Below are positions 24,598 to 32,075 of a stretch of 50,574 nt of DNA, piece after piece. Location of the stretch: assembly GCA_036655975.1 (NCBI GenBank), contig JAVVPD010000005.1, positions 1 through 50,574 on the forward strand, written 5' to 3'. Source of the DNA: CASQEL01 sp036655975 (lineage in GTDB: Bacteria; Desulfobacterota; Desulfovibrionia; Desulfovibrionales; Desulfovibrionaceae). A program made the position numbers and the translations under genes. The number at the start of each line of letters is the position of its first letter. Positions within the stretch are counted from its first letter, which is position 1. The notes beneath the pieces are model-generated. The model saw nothing but the letters and a program-made list of their open reading frames with translations. It was not told the origin of the DNA and searched no databases.

Positions 24598-24648
24598 TAT
24601 ATGTTTTAATCAACATATATAACATGCGTAGCACATTTATTATGTCTA
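24598..24648 (-). promoter_or_regulatory. Promoter and overlapping palindromic operator of the aldehyde oxidoreductase operon
   Basis: On the minus strand TAGACA (24648-24643) and TGTTAT (24624-24619) are 18 bases apart. A perfect palindrome TATATGTT-N6-AACATATA (24598-24619) begins at the -10 edge and covers the expected start site, about 40 bases before the first gene. That placement suits a repressor. The half-site is AT-rich like ModE boxes but does not match one exactly. Confidence 0.5.
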
Positions 24649-24855
24649 TACAAGCATAACAGGAGACAAAGGTGTGCGCTGATACCGGCTCTTCGAACAG
24701 GTGTGTTGGCGTGCTCTTCAGGAGGGAAACAATATATCCGTGAAAAAAATACTTGCAGCGTTCAAAGCCAAGGGCCTTGGCTGGGTTGAGCCGCGACAAA
24801 GAAGGCCGTTGTGAACCTCAATGCATTTTGGCCCCATAAGCTCCGGCAATGTCAT

Positions 24856-24891
24856 AAAAATATAAGGGGGGAAGACCAAAGCCCTCCCCCC
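24856..24891 (-). terminator. Rho-independent terminator of the NifX-like gene
   Basis: GGGGGGA (24866-24872) and TCCCCCC (24885-24891) form a 7-bp stem with a 12-base loop. Reading the minus strand, it is followed by TTATATTTTT. It ends 22 bases past the NifX-like stop codon. Confidence 0.75.
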
Positions 24892-24912
24892 AAAACGCTA
24901 CAAAGCTAGGGC

Positions 24913-25302
24913 CTAATGGTGGCTACAGCCGCCTTTGCACAAATTATCCGTCCCGAAAGGTTGCAAGCTTCCGGCCGCAAAAGCCGCAATAATGCTGCCA
25001 ACATTTTCCATTCCGGCGGAATAATACACTTGTATGCCGGCTTCCTGCAAACCACGCAGGGGGTTCATGCCCATGCCGCCCGCTATCAGCACCCGTACGC
25101 CCTGCTGGGCCAGTTCCAACACTGGGGCCAAGCAATTGCCATGGTCATGCCCGCTGTTGGGGTGCACATGCACCTCTTCCACTTTACCATCATTCACCGT
25201 GGCAATGGTGTAGACATCGCAATGCCCAAAATGGGCGCTGGGGCTTGCGTCAAGCCCACCGGGAGCATTAGAAGGAACGGCGATCAACATTTTTGTACTC
25301 AT
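24913..25302 (-). CDS. NifX/NifB-type iron-molybdenum cofactor-binding protein
   Basis: 129-aa single-domain protein of the dinitrogenase Fe-Mo cofactor family. Seen: MLIAVPSNAPGGLDASPSAHFGHCDVYTI, the glycine-rich VLIAGGMGMNPLRGLQEAGIQVY, and a C-terminal CKGGCSHH tail that could bind metal. In Desulfovibrio, relatives bind a Mo-Cu cluster in Orange protein complexes, while others act with nitrogenase; here no nif gene is near. GGAGAT lies just before the ATG. The gene is isolated, between the aldehyde oxidoreductase operon and an fdhB-like remnant, which places it with other Mo functions. Confidence 0.88.
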   Translation of the reverse strand: MSTKMLIAVPSNAPGGLDASPSAHFGHCDVYTIATVNDGKVEEVHVHPNSGHDHGNCLAPVLELAQQGVRVLIAGGMGMNPLRGLQEAGIQVYYSAGMENVGSIIAAFAAGSLQPFGTDNLCKGGCSHH

Positions 25303-25354
25303 AGGAAATCTCCTGAATAATGTAGAATGTAGTAGGTATCCGCAACAAAACAGA

Positions 25355-25382
25355 CGACAGACTTCCTCGTGGCAATCTGTCG
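25355..25382 (-). terminator. Hairpin after the fdhB-like remnant
   Basis: CGACAGA (25355-25361) and TCTGTCG (25376-25382) pair perfectly and the stem continues inward with one bulge to a 4-base loop. On the minus strand it is followed by TCTGTTTTGTTG. It may be the old terminator of the decayed gene, 40 bases beyond its stop. Confidence 0.5.
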
Positions 25383-25421
25383 CCCGAATGATATGCGCGA
25401 TAATGTTTTACATATTACACC

Positions 25422-25620
25422 CTAAGCCTCAGCATGTACATAGTATTTTTTAGGATCATCTGTAACGATAAAAATTACCCGTACATCTTGTGCGTCCAGC
25501 GCCTTGGCCTTGGGATACTGTTTTTTCAAGGCACGAACTTTTTTGTCACTTCTCTAAAAATAACATCCCGATCCCCAAAGTCCATAGCACCTGTAGGACA
25601 CGAATCAGAGCATGCATGAA
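25422..25620 (-). pseudogene. C-terminal remnant of a formate dehydrogenase iron-sulfur subunit
   Basis: Read on the minus strand, one frame gives ACSDSCPTGAMDFGDRD, the typical last 4Fe-4S motif of FdhB-like subunits, and runs to a stop after KKFVP. Shifting frame there gives KKQYPKAKALDAQDVRVIF and then IVTDDPKKYYVHAEA before TAG at 25424-25422, which is the usual end of that subunit. So about 65 codons survive, joined by a frameshift near 25530, and the N-terminal three quarters are missing. Upstream sequence (25621 on) no longer reads as this protein. The catalytic fdhA gene is absent from the window. A sequencing indel could explain the frameshift but not the missing N-terminus. Confidence 0.8.
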
Positions 25621-25687
25621 GCTATCTCTTGGGCGGCAAACATGTGCCAAAACTCAGCCATGGCAAAAAAATCCGCCCCTATTCCAT

Positions 25688-25716
25688 TTTACAAAACAGC
25701 CCAAACTTGCTATAAT
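25688..25716 (+). promoter_or_regulatory. Strong sigma-70 promoter for the EamA gene
   Basis: TTTACA (25688-25693), a 17-base spacer, and a perfect TATAAT (25711-25716). Transcription would start near 25723, leaving a leader of about 88 bases before the ATG at 25811. Confidence 0.7.
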
Positions 25717-25810
25717 TAATAGAAATTCATATATTATCGCCACCACGTGCACGGGGCTTATGTGCTTTACCACCCGCTCTGTCCTCTGCCGTGTATTGTG
25801 AGAACATCAT

Positions 25811-26650
25811 ATGTCCATTGGAATTATTGTGCTGATCCTCGGCGCCGCCATGCTCCACGCCACTTGGAATGTCATCGTCAAAGGCGGAGATAACAAACTT
25901 TTTGAAACCGCTATCAACGCTTTGGGCGGCGGAATAGGCGCTATGGTTTTTTTGCCCTTTCTGCCCATGCCCGATCCCGCTGCGTGGCCCTTGCTTGCCC
26001 TTTCCTGCCTATTCCATCTCAGCTATTATCTTTGCATTTCTACAGCTTATAAAATTGTAGATTTGTCCTATGGCTATACCATCATGCGCGGCTGCGCCCC
26101 CATGCTGACAGCTTTTGCGCTGCTCGTATTGGGGGATTCGCTGCCTCCGGCGGGCTGGATAGGCGTTGTACTGCTCTGCGGCGGGGTGCTTACACTTGCC
26201 ATTGACAGCTTACGAGGCAAAATTTTTCAGTTAAAAGGCACCTTAGCGGCCTTGGGTACAGCAATAGTAATCATGTGCTATACTCTTGCCGACGGCTATG
26301 GCGCGCGCGCCAGTGGCAATGGCATTAGCTATACCTGTTGGATTTTCTTTTTGAATATTTTTCTGCTCAACGGCTACGTGCTCTGCCGTCACGGCAAGAC
26401 CTATGTGTTGTACCTGCGGGGCAGAGCCACGGTAGGACTCTTTGGGGGCCTGTGCGGTCTGGGATCCTATGGCATTGCCTTGTGGGCCATGACTGTCGCG
26501 CCCATAGCCCTGGTGGCGGCTTTGCGGGAAAGCTCTGTCATTTTTGGCATGCTCATGGCAGTATTTTTTTTGGGCGAAAAATGTACTCTGGCTCGGGTCT
26601 GCGCCATTATTTTAGTGGTCTGTGGGGCCATGGTTGTACGTTTAGTATAA
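25811..26650 (+). CDS. EamA/DMT family membrane exporter
   Basis: 279-aa protein with ten hydrophobic segments in two EamA repeats (first GAAMLHATWNVIVKGGDNK, second LGSYGIALWAMTVAPIALVAALRESSVIFG, which are hallmarks of the drug/metabolite superfamily). Such carriers export amino acids, purines or similar small molecules; the substrate cannot be told. It has its own promoter and is convergent with the histidine kinase. The ribosome site is weak (GTGAGAA). Confidence 0.88.
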   Translation: MSIGIIVLILGAAMLHATWNVIVKGGDNKLFETAINALGGGIGAMVFLPFLPMPDPAAWPLLALSCLFHLSYYLCISTAYKIVDLSYGYTIMRGCAPMLTAFALLVLGDSLPPAGWIGVVLLCGGVLTLAIDSLRGKIFQLKGTLAALGTAIVIMCYTLADGYGARASGNGISYTCWIFFLNIFLLNGYVLCRHGKTYVLYLRGRATVGLFGGLCGLGSYGIALWAMTVAPIALVAALRESSVIFGMLMAVFFLGEKCTLARVCAIILVVCGAMVVRLV

Positions 26651-26704
26651 AACGGAATGGATATGCGTCGCAAAAAACGCGAGTGCAGTAATACACATAT
26701 TTTA

Positions 26705-29110
26705 TCAGTGTGTTACGTATAAACTATTTGCTATTTCCTGATACAGCTGCATGGGCTGCACAGGCTTGGTAAGATAGCCGTTCATGCCTGCTGCAAGCGC
26801 GTCGCGTCTATCTTCATCAAAAGCATTCGCGGTCATGGCAATAATGGGCGTTTGCTGGGCATCTGACCGAGGAAGCTTGCGTAGTATTTGGGTAGCCGCA
26901 ATGCCATCCAGCACCGGCATGCGGATATCTATTAAAATCAATGCATAATAACCTACAGCAGACTGATTGAATATATCCACGGCCTGCTGCCCATTCACGG
27001 CACAGGTGACGCGCAGGCCTACTTCTTCCAACAAAGCCTTGGCAATTTCCAGATTTATTTCATTGTCTTCCACCAGCAGCACCGCTTCACCCGCAAAACG
27101 GAAGCTCGGTGCCACGTCCCCACCCTGCGGCGTTTCCACCACAGGTGGCATGGAGGCATCATCCACAATTTTCAAAGGAATCTGTACTGTTACCAGTGTC
27201 CCCTCACCTTGTGTGCTTTTAACATCAATGCTGCCCCCCATGAGCTCCACAAAATTTTTTACAATGGGCAAACCCAAGCCGCTTCCTACCAAGTTACGGG
27301 CATAATCAGACCTTTCCTGCTCAAAGGGTTCAAACAATTTCTCCATAAACTCAGGCGAGATGCCCACGCCCGTATCCTGCACCTGGAATTCCACCACGGC
27401 CATATTTCCCTGGCGGGAAAGCTCAAAAATCTGCAAGCTGACCTTCCCTTGAGCGGGGGTAAATTTTAGTGCGTTGGACAACAAATTCATAAGAATTTGA
27501 CTAATGCGTGTGACATCACCCCCAAAAAATACTGCAATGGGCCCGCGTACATCAATACGGAAATCAATGTGCATTGCCTGCGCCTGAGGCCGCACCATAT
27601 TGCAGATATCGTGCACAATATTTTCAAAGGAAAATACACTTTCCGCCAACAGTAATTTCCCACTTTCAATTTTGGACATATCCAAAATGGCATTGATGAG
27701 TGAAAGTAAATATTGTGAGGATATGGTGATTTTAGTAAGACAGTCCTGCATTTTTTCAGGTTCATGAAGCTTGCGTAAGGCAAGGGCTGTCATACCGGTA
27801 ATAGCATTGAGCGGTGTGCGGATATCATGCGACATCCGCGATAAAAAATCCGTTTTGGCATTATTTGCTAATTCAGCCGTATGCAATGCGTCACGCAACA
27901 AAAAATTTTTCCGTTGTTCTTCTTGATACAGATGGGTTACATCGATCCGAGTCAATAAAATTTGCTGTTTCTGCCTGTCATAATAGACATAGCGTATTTT
28001 TTTATGCGTATACCCACGCTCTGGATCATTTACGCCCACATACAAAATATATTCGTCATTCTTATCCAACTCGCGGAGCACTGTTTCCAATTTCATGCCT
28101 TCAATGCTCAGGGCAATGTCGCGCTCAACAACGTGAGCATGGGCATATCTTATCACTTCTTCTGAATAGTTCCCCCCTTCTGTAGCCGGCAGCGGGGTGC
28201 CACACGTACTTTTACTGTACATAATATACGAATTGTGTGCGGCATCCAAAAAGACAAAATAGTCACAGGTATCATAGACAAAGCGGTCTACAATACCAGA
28301 CAGCAATTTTTGCTCATCCATATTACGCAAGGTGCCCACGACACGAATCGGCATGCCGGCATCGTCGTGCACCACGGTGGAACGCACAGAAAACCACGAA
28401 AAATCACTTTTAGGATCGACAAAACGGCGTAAACGCACGGTGGAAATACACTTTTTGCCCTGACAAATGGCGGCAAAAACCTGCTCCATATCGTCAGGAT
28501 GCGCCACATGCAACAAAGAAAGGCGAGCACTAAAACGCTTGCACTCTGTCTTCACCAGTCCCGCATTGTCTTTTTCGGAGCTTTCATAGGCAAAGAACAC
28601 GTCTTTAGCCACATCATATTCAAAAACAACGTCTTTGCTCGTTTCCAATGCCAGTTTATAGCGCTGACGCTCTTTTTCTACTTCAAGCTGAAATTCTTTC
28701 TGCACGGTAATTTCATTAAATATACCCAAGTAAACAGGATTATTAGAAGATTCAAAGGGAACGGGGGTCACCCTGCATTGCATATAGCGAACCCCTCCGT
28801 CCTTACGGAATTCACGGTATTCCGTCTCAAAAGGCTGCATATTCTCAAGCGATTTTGCTAACTTAGTGTAAATAAGTGCGACATCTTCGGGGAAAATATT
28901 AAATACGGCATTTTCATGAAACGTCGCCATGTCCTCTTCAGTATAGTCCGAGATTATTTGGCGCAATCCCTGATTATAAAAGAGGGGTTTAATAGTCTCG
29001 CTCACTTCAAACAACCCTACGCCACCCATCATATAGTCCAGCACGGTCTGCAGCACTTTTTCAATTTCACTGCCGGACATAATTTTTTGCATACAGGGGA
29101 TAGCACTCAT
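26705..29110 (-). CDS. Cytoplasmic PAS hybrid histidine kinase/response regulator
   Basis: 801 aa and no membrane span, so it senses inside the cell. PAS-type domains occupy about 20-140 and 150-270 (each ends in a PAC-like strand such as YLGIFNEIT and VVGTLRNMDEQ), with a third degenerate sensor to about 395. The phospho-acceptor His428 is in SRMSHDIRTPLN. The ATPase domain shows NLLSNALKF, DTGVGIS and GSGLGLPI. A receiver domain at 675-795 has EDNEIN and the phospho-acceptor Asp728 in DIRMP. No output domain and no cognate regulator gene are adjacent, so its target is unknown; a phosphorelay partner must lie elsewhere. Confidence 0.93.
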   Translation of the reverse strand: MSAIPCMQKIMSGSEIEKVLQTVLDYMMGGVGLFEVSETIKPLFYNQGLRQIISDYTEEDMATFHENAVFNIFPEDVALIYTKLAKSLENMQPFETEYREFRKDGGVRYMQCRVTPVPFESSNNPVYLGIFNEITVQKEFQLEVEKERQRYKLALETSKDVVFEYDVAKDVFFAYESSEKDNAGLVKTECKRFSARLSLLHVAHPDDMEQVFAAICQGKKCISTVRLRRFVDPKSDFSWFSVRSTVVHDDAGMPIRVVGTLRNMDEQKLLSGIVDRFVYDTCDYFVFLDAAHNSYIMYSKSTCGTPLPATEGGNYSEEVIRYAHAHVVERDIALSIEGMKLETVLRELDKNDEYILYVGVNDPERGYTHKKIRYVYYDRQKQQILLTRIDVTHLYQEEQRKNFLLRDALHTAELANNAKTDFLSRMSHDIRTPLNAITGMTALALRKLHEPEKMQDCLTKITISSQYLLSLINAILDMSKIESGKLLLAESVFSFENIVHDICNMVRPQAQAMHIDFRIDVRGPIAVFFGGDVTRISQILMNLLSNALKFTPAQGKVSLQIFELSRQGNMAVVEFQVQDTGVGISPEFMEKLFEPFEQERSDYARNLVGSGLGLPIVKNFVELMGGSIDVKSTQGEGTLVTVQIPLKIVDDASMPPVVETPQGGDVAPSFRFAGEAVLLVEDNEINLEIAKALLEEVGLRVTCAVNGQQAVDIFNQSAVGYYALILIDIRMPVLDGIAATQILRKLPRSDAQQTPIIAMTANAFDEDRRDALAAGMNGYLTKPVQPMQLYQEIANSLYVTH

Positions 29111-29172
29111 AATATTTCTTTATAATAAATATTCTACCGTGTTATGGGATAGGTAACGTTAGTACGGGTACA

Positions 29173-29391
29173 CTATATCCGATTACAATACACGTTTTCC
29201 ATAAAATCTTCTAAAATATCATCCATATCTTGAATATATTCGCGCAACGGAAAATCTCTATCGCATGAGGCGCAGTGCAGAACCACCTGTTGACAAGCCC
29301 TGTGTACAATCAAAGGATGCTGACAAACATGGCATTTAATAGTAGTTTGTGCCGTACGCGCTTGGGGCTTCCCCCATTGTGGAAAAGACAT
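29173..29391 (-). CDS. Dual-CxxC small protein
   Basis: 72 aa. The pair CHVC and CASC, 17 residues apart, is followed by DRDFPLREYIQDMDDILEDFMENVYC. It resembles a family I remember as dual-CxxC motif small (seleno)proteins of Desulfovibrio relatives; here both motifs are pure Cys. It probably binds zinc or iron. ATG at 29391 is supported by GGAGTAGAGG upstream; the longer reading frame would run into the end of the yitT gene. It follows yitT by 28 bases and may be co-transcribed. Confidence 0.75.
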   Translation of the reverse strand: MSFPQWGKPQARTAQTTIKCHVCQHPLIVHRACQQVVLHCASCDRDFPLREYIQDMDDILEDFMENVYCNRI

Positions 29392-29419
29392 ATCCTCTAC
29401 TCCCTCCGGCGATGTGTTT

Positions 29420-30292
29420 TTATTTTGCAGCCTTGCGGGCAAATTGTCCACCCGATACATAGAAAGTATTTTCAACAATATACAAGGCGTTAGGATCAAC
29501 AGTAAACACAAGATTTTCTAAACGTTTCAAGGCGACATTATTGGTAACGGTCAACAAAATTTCGCGATCCGTCCCGGAATAACCGCCCTTACCACGCAAG
29601 AGCGTGGCCCCAAAGCGTTCCGTGGCAATAATCGCTTCACAAATTTCCTCGCCGTGATCCGAAATAATAAACACCAATTTCCGATGGTTAAAAGCAGCCA
29701 GCACATAATCTAAGGTACTTGCTGAAATAAAAACCATAATGGTGGAAACAATGATCATATCAAGGCTAATAGTAAAGGCAGCCAAGGCGAACAACACGGC
29801 GTTAAACCCAAAGCTGAATTTACCAATGGCGATGTTCCAACGTTCTTTCAGGGCCACAGCAACAATATCCGTTCCGCCAGAACAACCCTGAGTGCGTAGC
29901 ATAATCCCCGCTGCCGTGCCGTTCAGCACCCCCGCAAGTACCGCCGCGTAAAAAGGATTTTCCACGGGAAAATGAAAATTAATCACCATCCCAAACAACG
30001 AAGTACACAAAGTGCCATAAGCCGTATACAACAAAAAACGCCGCCCCACACAAAACCAGCCCCAAATACAAATGGGAATACACAAGAGCAAGTACCACCA
30101 CGATACGGAGAACAATCCGGTGGCATACCAAACCAACAGGGCAGCCCCCAAAATACCGCCTGTCAAAAAACCGTGGGGGGCTGCCACGGCCTGTACGCCT
30201 GTTGCCAGCAAAAATCCGCCAATAGTGAGCAATAATAAATTCCACCATACAGCTTCTGTAAGGCGGGGATTGTAGGTCCGTGTCAATGCCAT
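29420..30292 (-). CDS. YitT family membrane protein
   Basis: 290 aa. The N-terminal five or so spans (LLTIGGFLLATGVQAVAAPHGFLTGG, GTAAGIMLRTQGCSGGTDIVA) are the YitT_membrane domain, and the last ~80 residues are the DUF2179 cytoplasmic domain (IATERFGATLLRGKGGYSG and a late YVSGGQF). Members in other bacteria are linked to small-molecule export or regulation, but no substrate is fixed. An AAGGATG precedes the ATG. It is the middle gene of a possible tauE-yitT-CxxC run. Confidence 0.9.
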   Translation of the reverse strand: MALTRTYNPRLTEAVWWNLLLLTIGGFLLATGVQAVAAPHGFLTGGILGAALLVWYATGLFSVSWWYLLLCIPICIWGWFCVGRRFLLYTAYGTLCTSLFGMVINFHFPVENPFYAAVLAGVLNGTAAGIMLRTQGCSGGTDIVAVALKERWNIAIGKFSFGFNAVLFALAAFTISLDMIIVSTIMVFISASTLDYVLAAFNHRKLVFIISDHGEEICEAIIATERFGATLLRGKGGYSGTDREILLTVTNNVALKRLENLVFTVDPNALYIVENTFYVSGGQFARKAAK

Positions 30293-30323
30293 ATGTGGTT
30301 ACATCCTTACAATTTTTTACAAA

Positions 30324-31124
30324 TTATGCAATCAATCCCCATAACATGCGTGAGGCTACCAGCAACAAAAATACCGCAAAACCGCGCTTCAAGGTTTTTA
30401 CGGGCAGGGCGTGGGACAATTTGGCCCCCAAGGGTGCGGTGCAAAAACTGGCGGAAGCGAGGCCCACCAGCGCCAACACATGCACATAGCCCAAGGTTCC
30501 CACAGGAAGCTCGGGCACATTCCAGCCGCCCACCACATACCCAAGGGTACCCGCCACCGCAATAGGAAAACCGATAGCCGCTGATGTACCCACGGCAGTG
30601 TGCATGGGAACATTACAAAACGTCATGAAGGGAACAGAAAGTGTGCCGCCGCCAATACCCACAAAGGAAGAAAGAAGTCCGATGCCTCCCCCCACAGAAG
30701 ACATCCCCCAAAAAGCGGGCAATTCACGGCTGGCCTTGGGTTTGATGTCCAGCAGCATTTGCACAGCCACAATATACAAAAAACATACAAAAAAGGCTTT
30801 CAGATACAAGGAAGGTAAGGTAGACGCCACCAATCCCCCCACAAAAGTTCCGAGTAAAATACCGGGCGTGATGCCTTTCCAGATATCCCAGCGCACGGCC
30901 CCGCGCGCATTGTGTGCCCGCGCGCTGGCAATAGAGGTAAACATAATACTTGCGAGCGAGGTGCCCAAAGCCAAATGCTGCACATAGGTAGCAGGAACAC
31001 CCTGCATGGGCAAGATGATTGCAAGCATAGGCACAATGACAATTCCCCCACCAACCCCCAGTAAGCCCGCTAAAATACCTGCAAAAGCTCCACAAACCAA
31101 AAATATTACCATGGACAACAGCAT
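30324..31124 (-). CDS. TauE/SafE family anion permease
   Basis: 266 aa with about eight spans in two repeats (GILAGLLGVGGGIVIVPML at the start and SSFVGIGGGTLSVPFM in the middle), both containing the G-GGG motif of the family. TauE/SafE proteins move sulfite, sulfoacetate or related organosulfur anions across the inner membrane, and many copies occur in sulfate reducers. The neighbours do not tell which one. GGAG lies 9 bases before the ATG. Confidence 0.88.
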   Translation of the reverse strand: MLLSMVIFLVCGAFAGILAGLLGVGGGIVIVPMLAIILPMQGVPATYVQHLALGTSLASIMFTSIASARAHNARGAVRWDIWKGITPGILLGTFVGGLVASTLPSLYLKAFFVCFLYIVAVQMLLDIKPKASRELPAFWGMSSVGGGIGLLSSFVGIGGGTLSVPFMTFCNVPMHTAVGTSAAIGFPIAVAGTLGYVVGGWNVPELPVGTLGYVHVLALVGLASASFCTAPLGAKLSHALPVKTLKRGFAVFLLLVASRMLWGLIA

Positions 31125-31155
31125 GTTGTACAGCTCCTAAAATAGATTACCTTAT

Positions 31156-31869
31156 TTATGAGACAGTGACCGTCAACGCCACCGTACACCCCTTGGTTAC
31201 GCCCTTCAATTCTGTCAGCATACCCCGTAACGCTCCCCCCATTATCCGTGCCACAAAAGGATTCAGTCCGACAGCCTGCCCGTTCACCGTCACCGTGATA
31301 TCTCCCGGTAATGCCTGACAGTCCGTAACATTTCTGCGCCCTGCCACAATGGCTGCCGCCAGTTCTCCACAATTTGCACACCCGCACGCGCCACAATCCA
31401 GAGCCGGAAGCATAAAACTTTTTTCACGCACAAGCGCTGCTAATGAATCCACTTGCTCGATGCTAAAGTGCGGAATATCCTTGGAAAAAGCCTGTCCATA
31501 ACTGGCAACAGCCAATTCTGGGCGCAAATCTTTCGCTTCATCGGCATGCCGCAGGCACATAATGCGCGGGAGCCACCCGTGGGCCTTGCCACCTTCCACC
31601 AACACAATATCTGCGCCCAGCAAGGGTAACAAAGAATGCATAGCGGTAGACTGAGGAAAAAACACCGCGCTCTGCTCGGCATGCACCGCTGCCACGGTAC
31701 ACCCCACGGCGGAAAACAACGCGGTGTCAGTCTGGGGCATATCTATGCCATGATGGGTATGTTTGACAATGCCAACCCGCAAACCCGCCGCTTTGAGACT
31801 TTGAGCCAAGGCAAGGGTAAGAGTTGTTTTTCCTGAATTTTTAAAGCCAGTTATACTAATAGCACGCAT
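31156..31869 (-). CDS. mobB: MobB GTPase fused to an Fe-S domain
   Basis: 237 aa. Residues 1-150 are MobB, with P-loop GFKNSGKTT (8-16) and the switch-like VKHTHHGIDM; MobB helps attach GMP to molybdopterin. The next part, LDCGACGCANCGEL with C159, C162, C164, C167 and C184, matches the PF04060-type 4Fe-4S module seen in RnfB and Cdh subunits. The last ~45 residues are an extra beta-rich stretch. This MobB-Fe-S fusion is typical of Desulfovibrio-type formate dehydrogenase loci; here the neighbour is only the fdhB remnant 5.5 kb away. GAGAGGG precedes the ATG. Confidence 0.88.
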   Translation of the reverse strand: MRAISITGFKNSGKTTLTLALAQSLKAAGLRVGIVKHTHHGIDMPQTDTALFSAVGCTVAAVHAEQSAVFFPQSTAMHSLLPLLGADIVLVEGGKAHGWLPRIMCLRHADEAKDLRPELAVASYGQAFSKDIPHFSIEQVDSLAALVREKSFMLPALDCGACGCANCGELAAAIVAGRRNVTDCQALPGDITVTVNGQAVGLNPFVARIMGGALRGMLTELKGVTKGCTVALTVTVS

Positions 31870-31885
31870 AATCCCTCTCTTTGTC

Positions 31886-31914
31886 TTTACAGAATTGCGC
31901 CAAAGGGCTATAGT
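31886..31914 (+). promoter_or_regulatory. Sigma-70 promoter of the pyrBC operon
   Basis: TTTACA (31886-31891) and TATAGT (31909-31914) with a 17-base spacer. Transcription would start near 31921, giving a leader of about 155 bases that carries the leader peptide and the terminator hairpin. Confidence 0.65.
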
Positions 31915-31931
31915 TCTCGATAGAGAATCTT

Positions 31932-32009
31932 ATGCACAAAGTTATGAATACCTTGCACCCTGTGCTCCACAAAAAAACTTGGCAGCCCCTTTGCCAAGGT
32001 AGTCTATGA
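31932..32009 (+). CDS. Possible pyr leader peptide
   Basis: ATG to TGA, 25 codons (begins MHKVMNTLHP). Its stop lies 6 bases before the terminator hairpin at 32016, so a ribosome finishing it would cover the hairpin, as proposed for E. coli pyrBI. A small stem (31978-31984 with 31992-31998) lies inside it. The ribosome site is weak, so it may not be translated. Confidence 0.35.
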   Translation: MHKVMNTLHPVLHKKTWQPLCQGSL

Positions 32010-32015
32010 GTTTTC

Positions 32016-32044
32016 ACCCCGTACACGTGACGGGGTTTTTTTTT
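32016..32044 (+). terminator. Rho-independent terminator/attenuator in the pyrB leader
   Basis: ACCCCGT (32016-32022) pairs with ACGGGGT (32030-32036), then nine T (32036-32044). It points toward pyrB and ends 32 bases before its start, while the gene upstream (mobB) runs the other way, so it cannot serve mobB. That leaves attenuation of pyrBC as the best reading. Confidence 0.75.
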
Positions 32045-32075
32045 GCTTCCACCCAACCTTAACCCACATACTATT

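Larger units (their letters stand above)
24572..24912. other. Intergenic region upstream of the aldehyde oxidoreductase operon
   Basis: About 340 bases. It contains the promoter/operator (24598-24648), the NifX-like gene terminator (24856-24891), and in between a stretch without a convincing gene. A 24-codon plus-strand ORF (24740-24814) starts with GTG about 14 bases after AGGAGGG; it has no recognisable product. I see no tRNA or known riboswitch, though a molybdenum cofactor riboswitch cannot be excluded by eye. Confidence 0.5.
25303..25810. other. Intergenic region with pseudogene and divergent signals
   Basis: About 500 bases with no intact gene. It holds the hairpin at 25355-25382, the fdhB-like remnant at 25422-25620, and the promoter of the EamA gene at 25688-25716. 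The stretch 25621-25687 shows nothing I recognise. Confidence 0.6.

Noticed and set aside
24661..24720. Possible tRNA-like TTCGAA loop
   Set aside because: No matching acceptor or T-stem pairing is present on either strand.
24590..24799. 69-codon minus-strand ORF upstream of the MoeA-like gene
   Set aside because: It covers the promoter and operator region, has no ribosome site and no protein-like pattern.
24740..24814. 24-codon plus-strand ORF after AGGAGGG
   Set aside because: The spacing to the GTG is long, there is no recognisable product, and short ORFs of this kind occur by chance.
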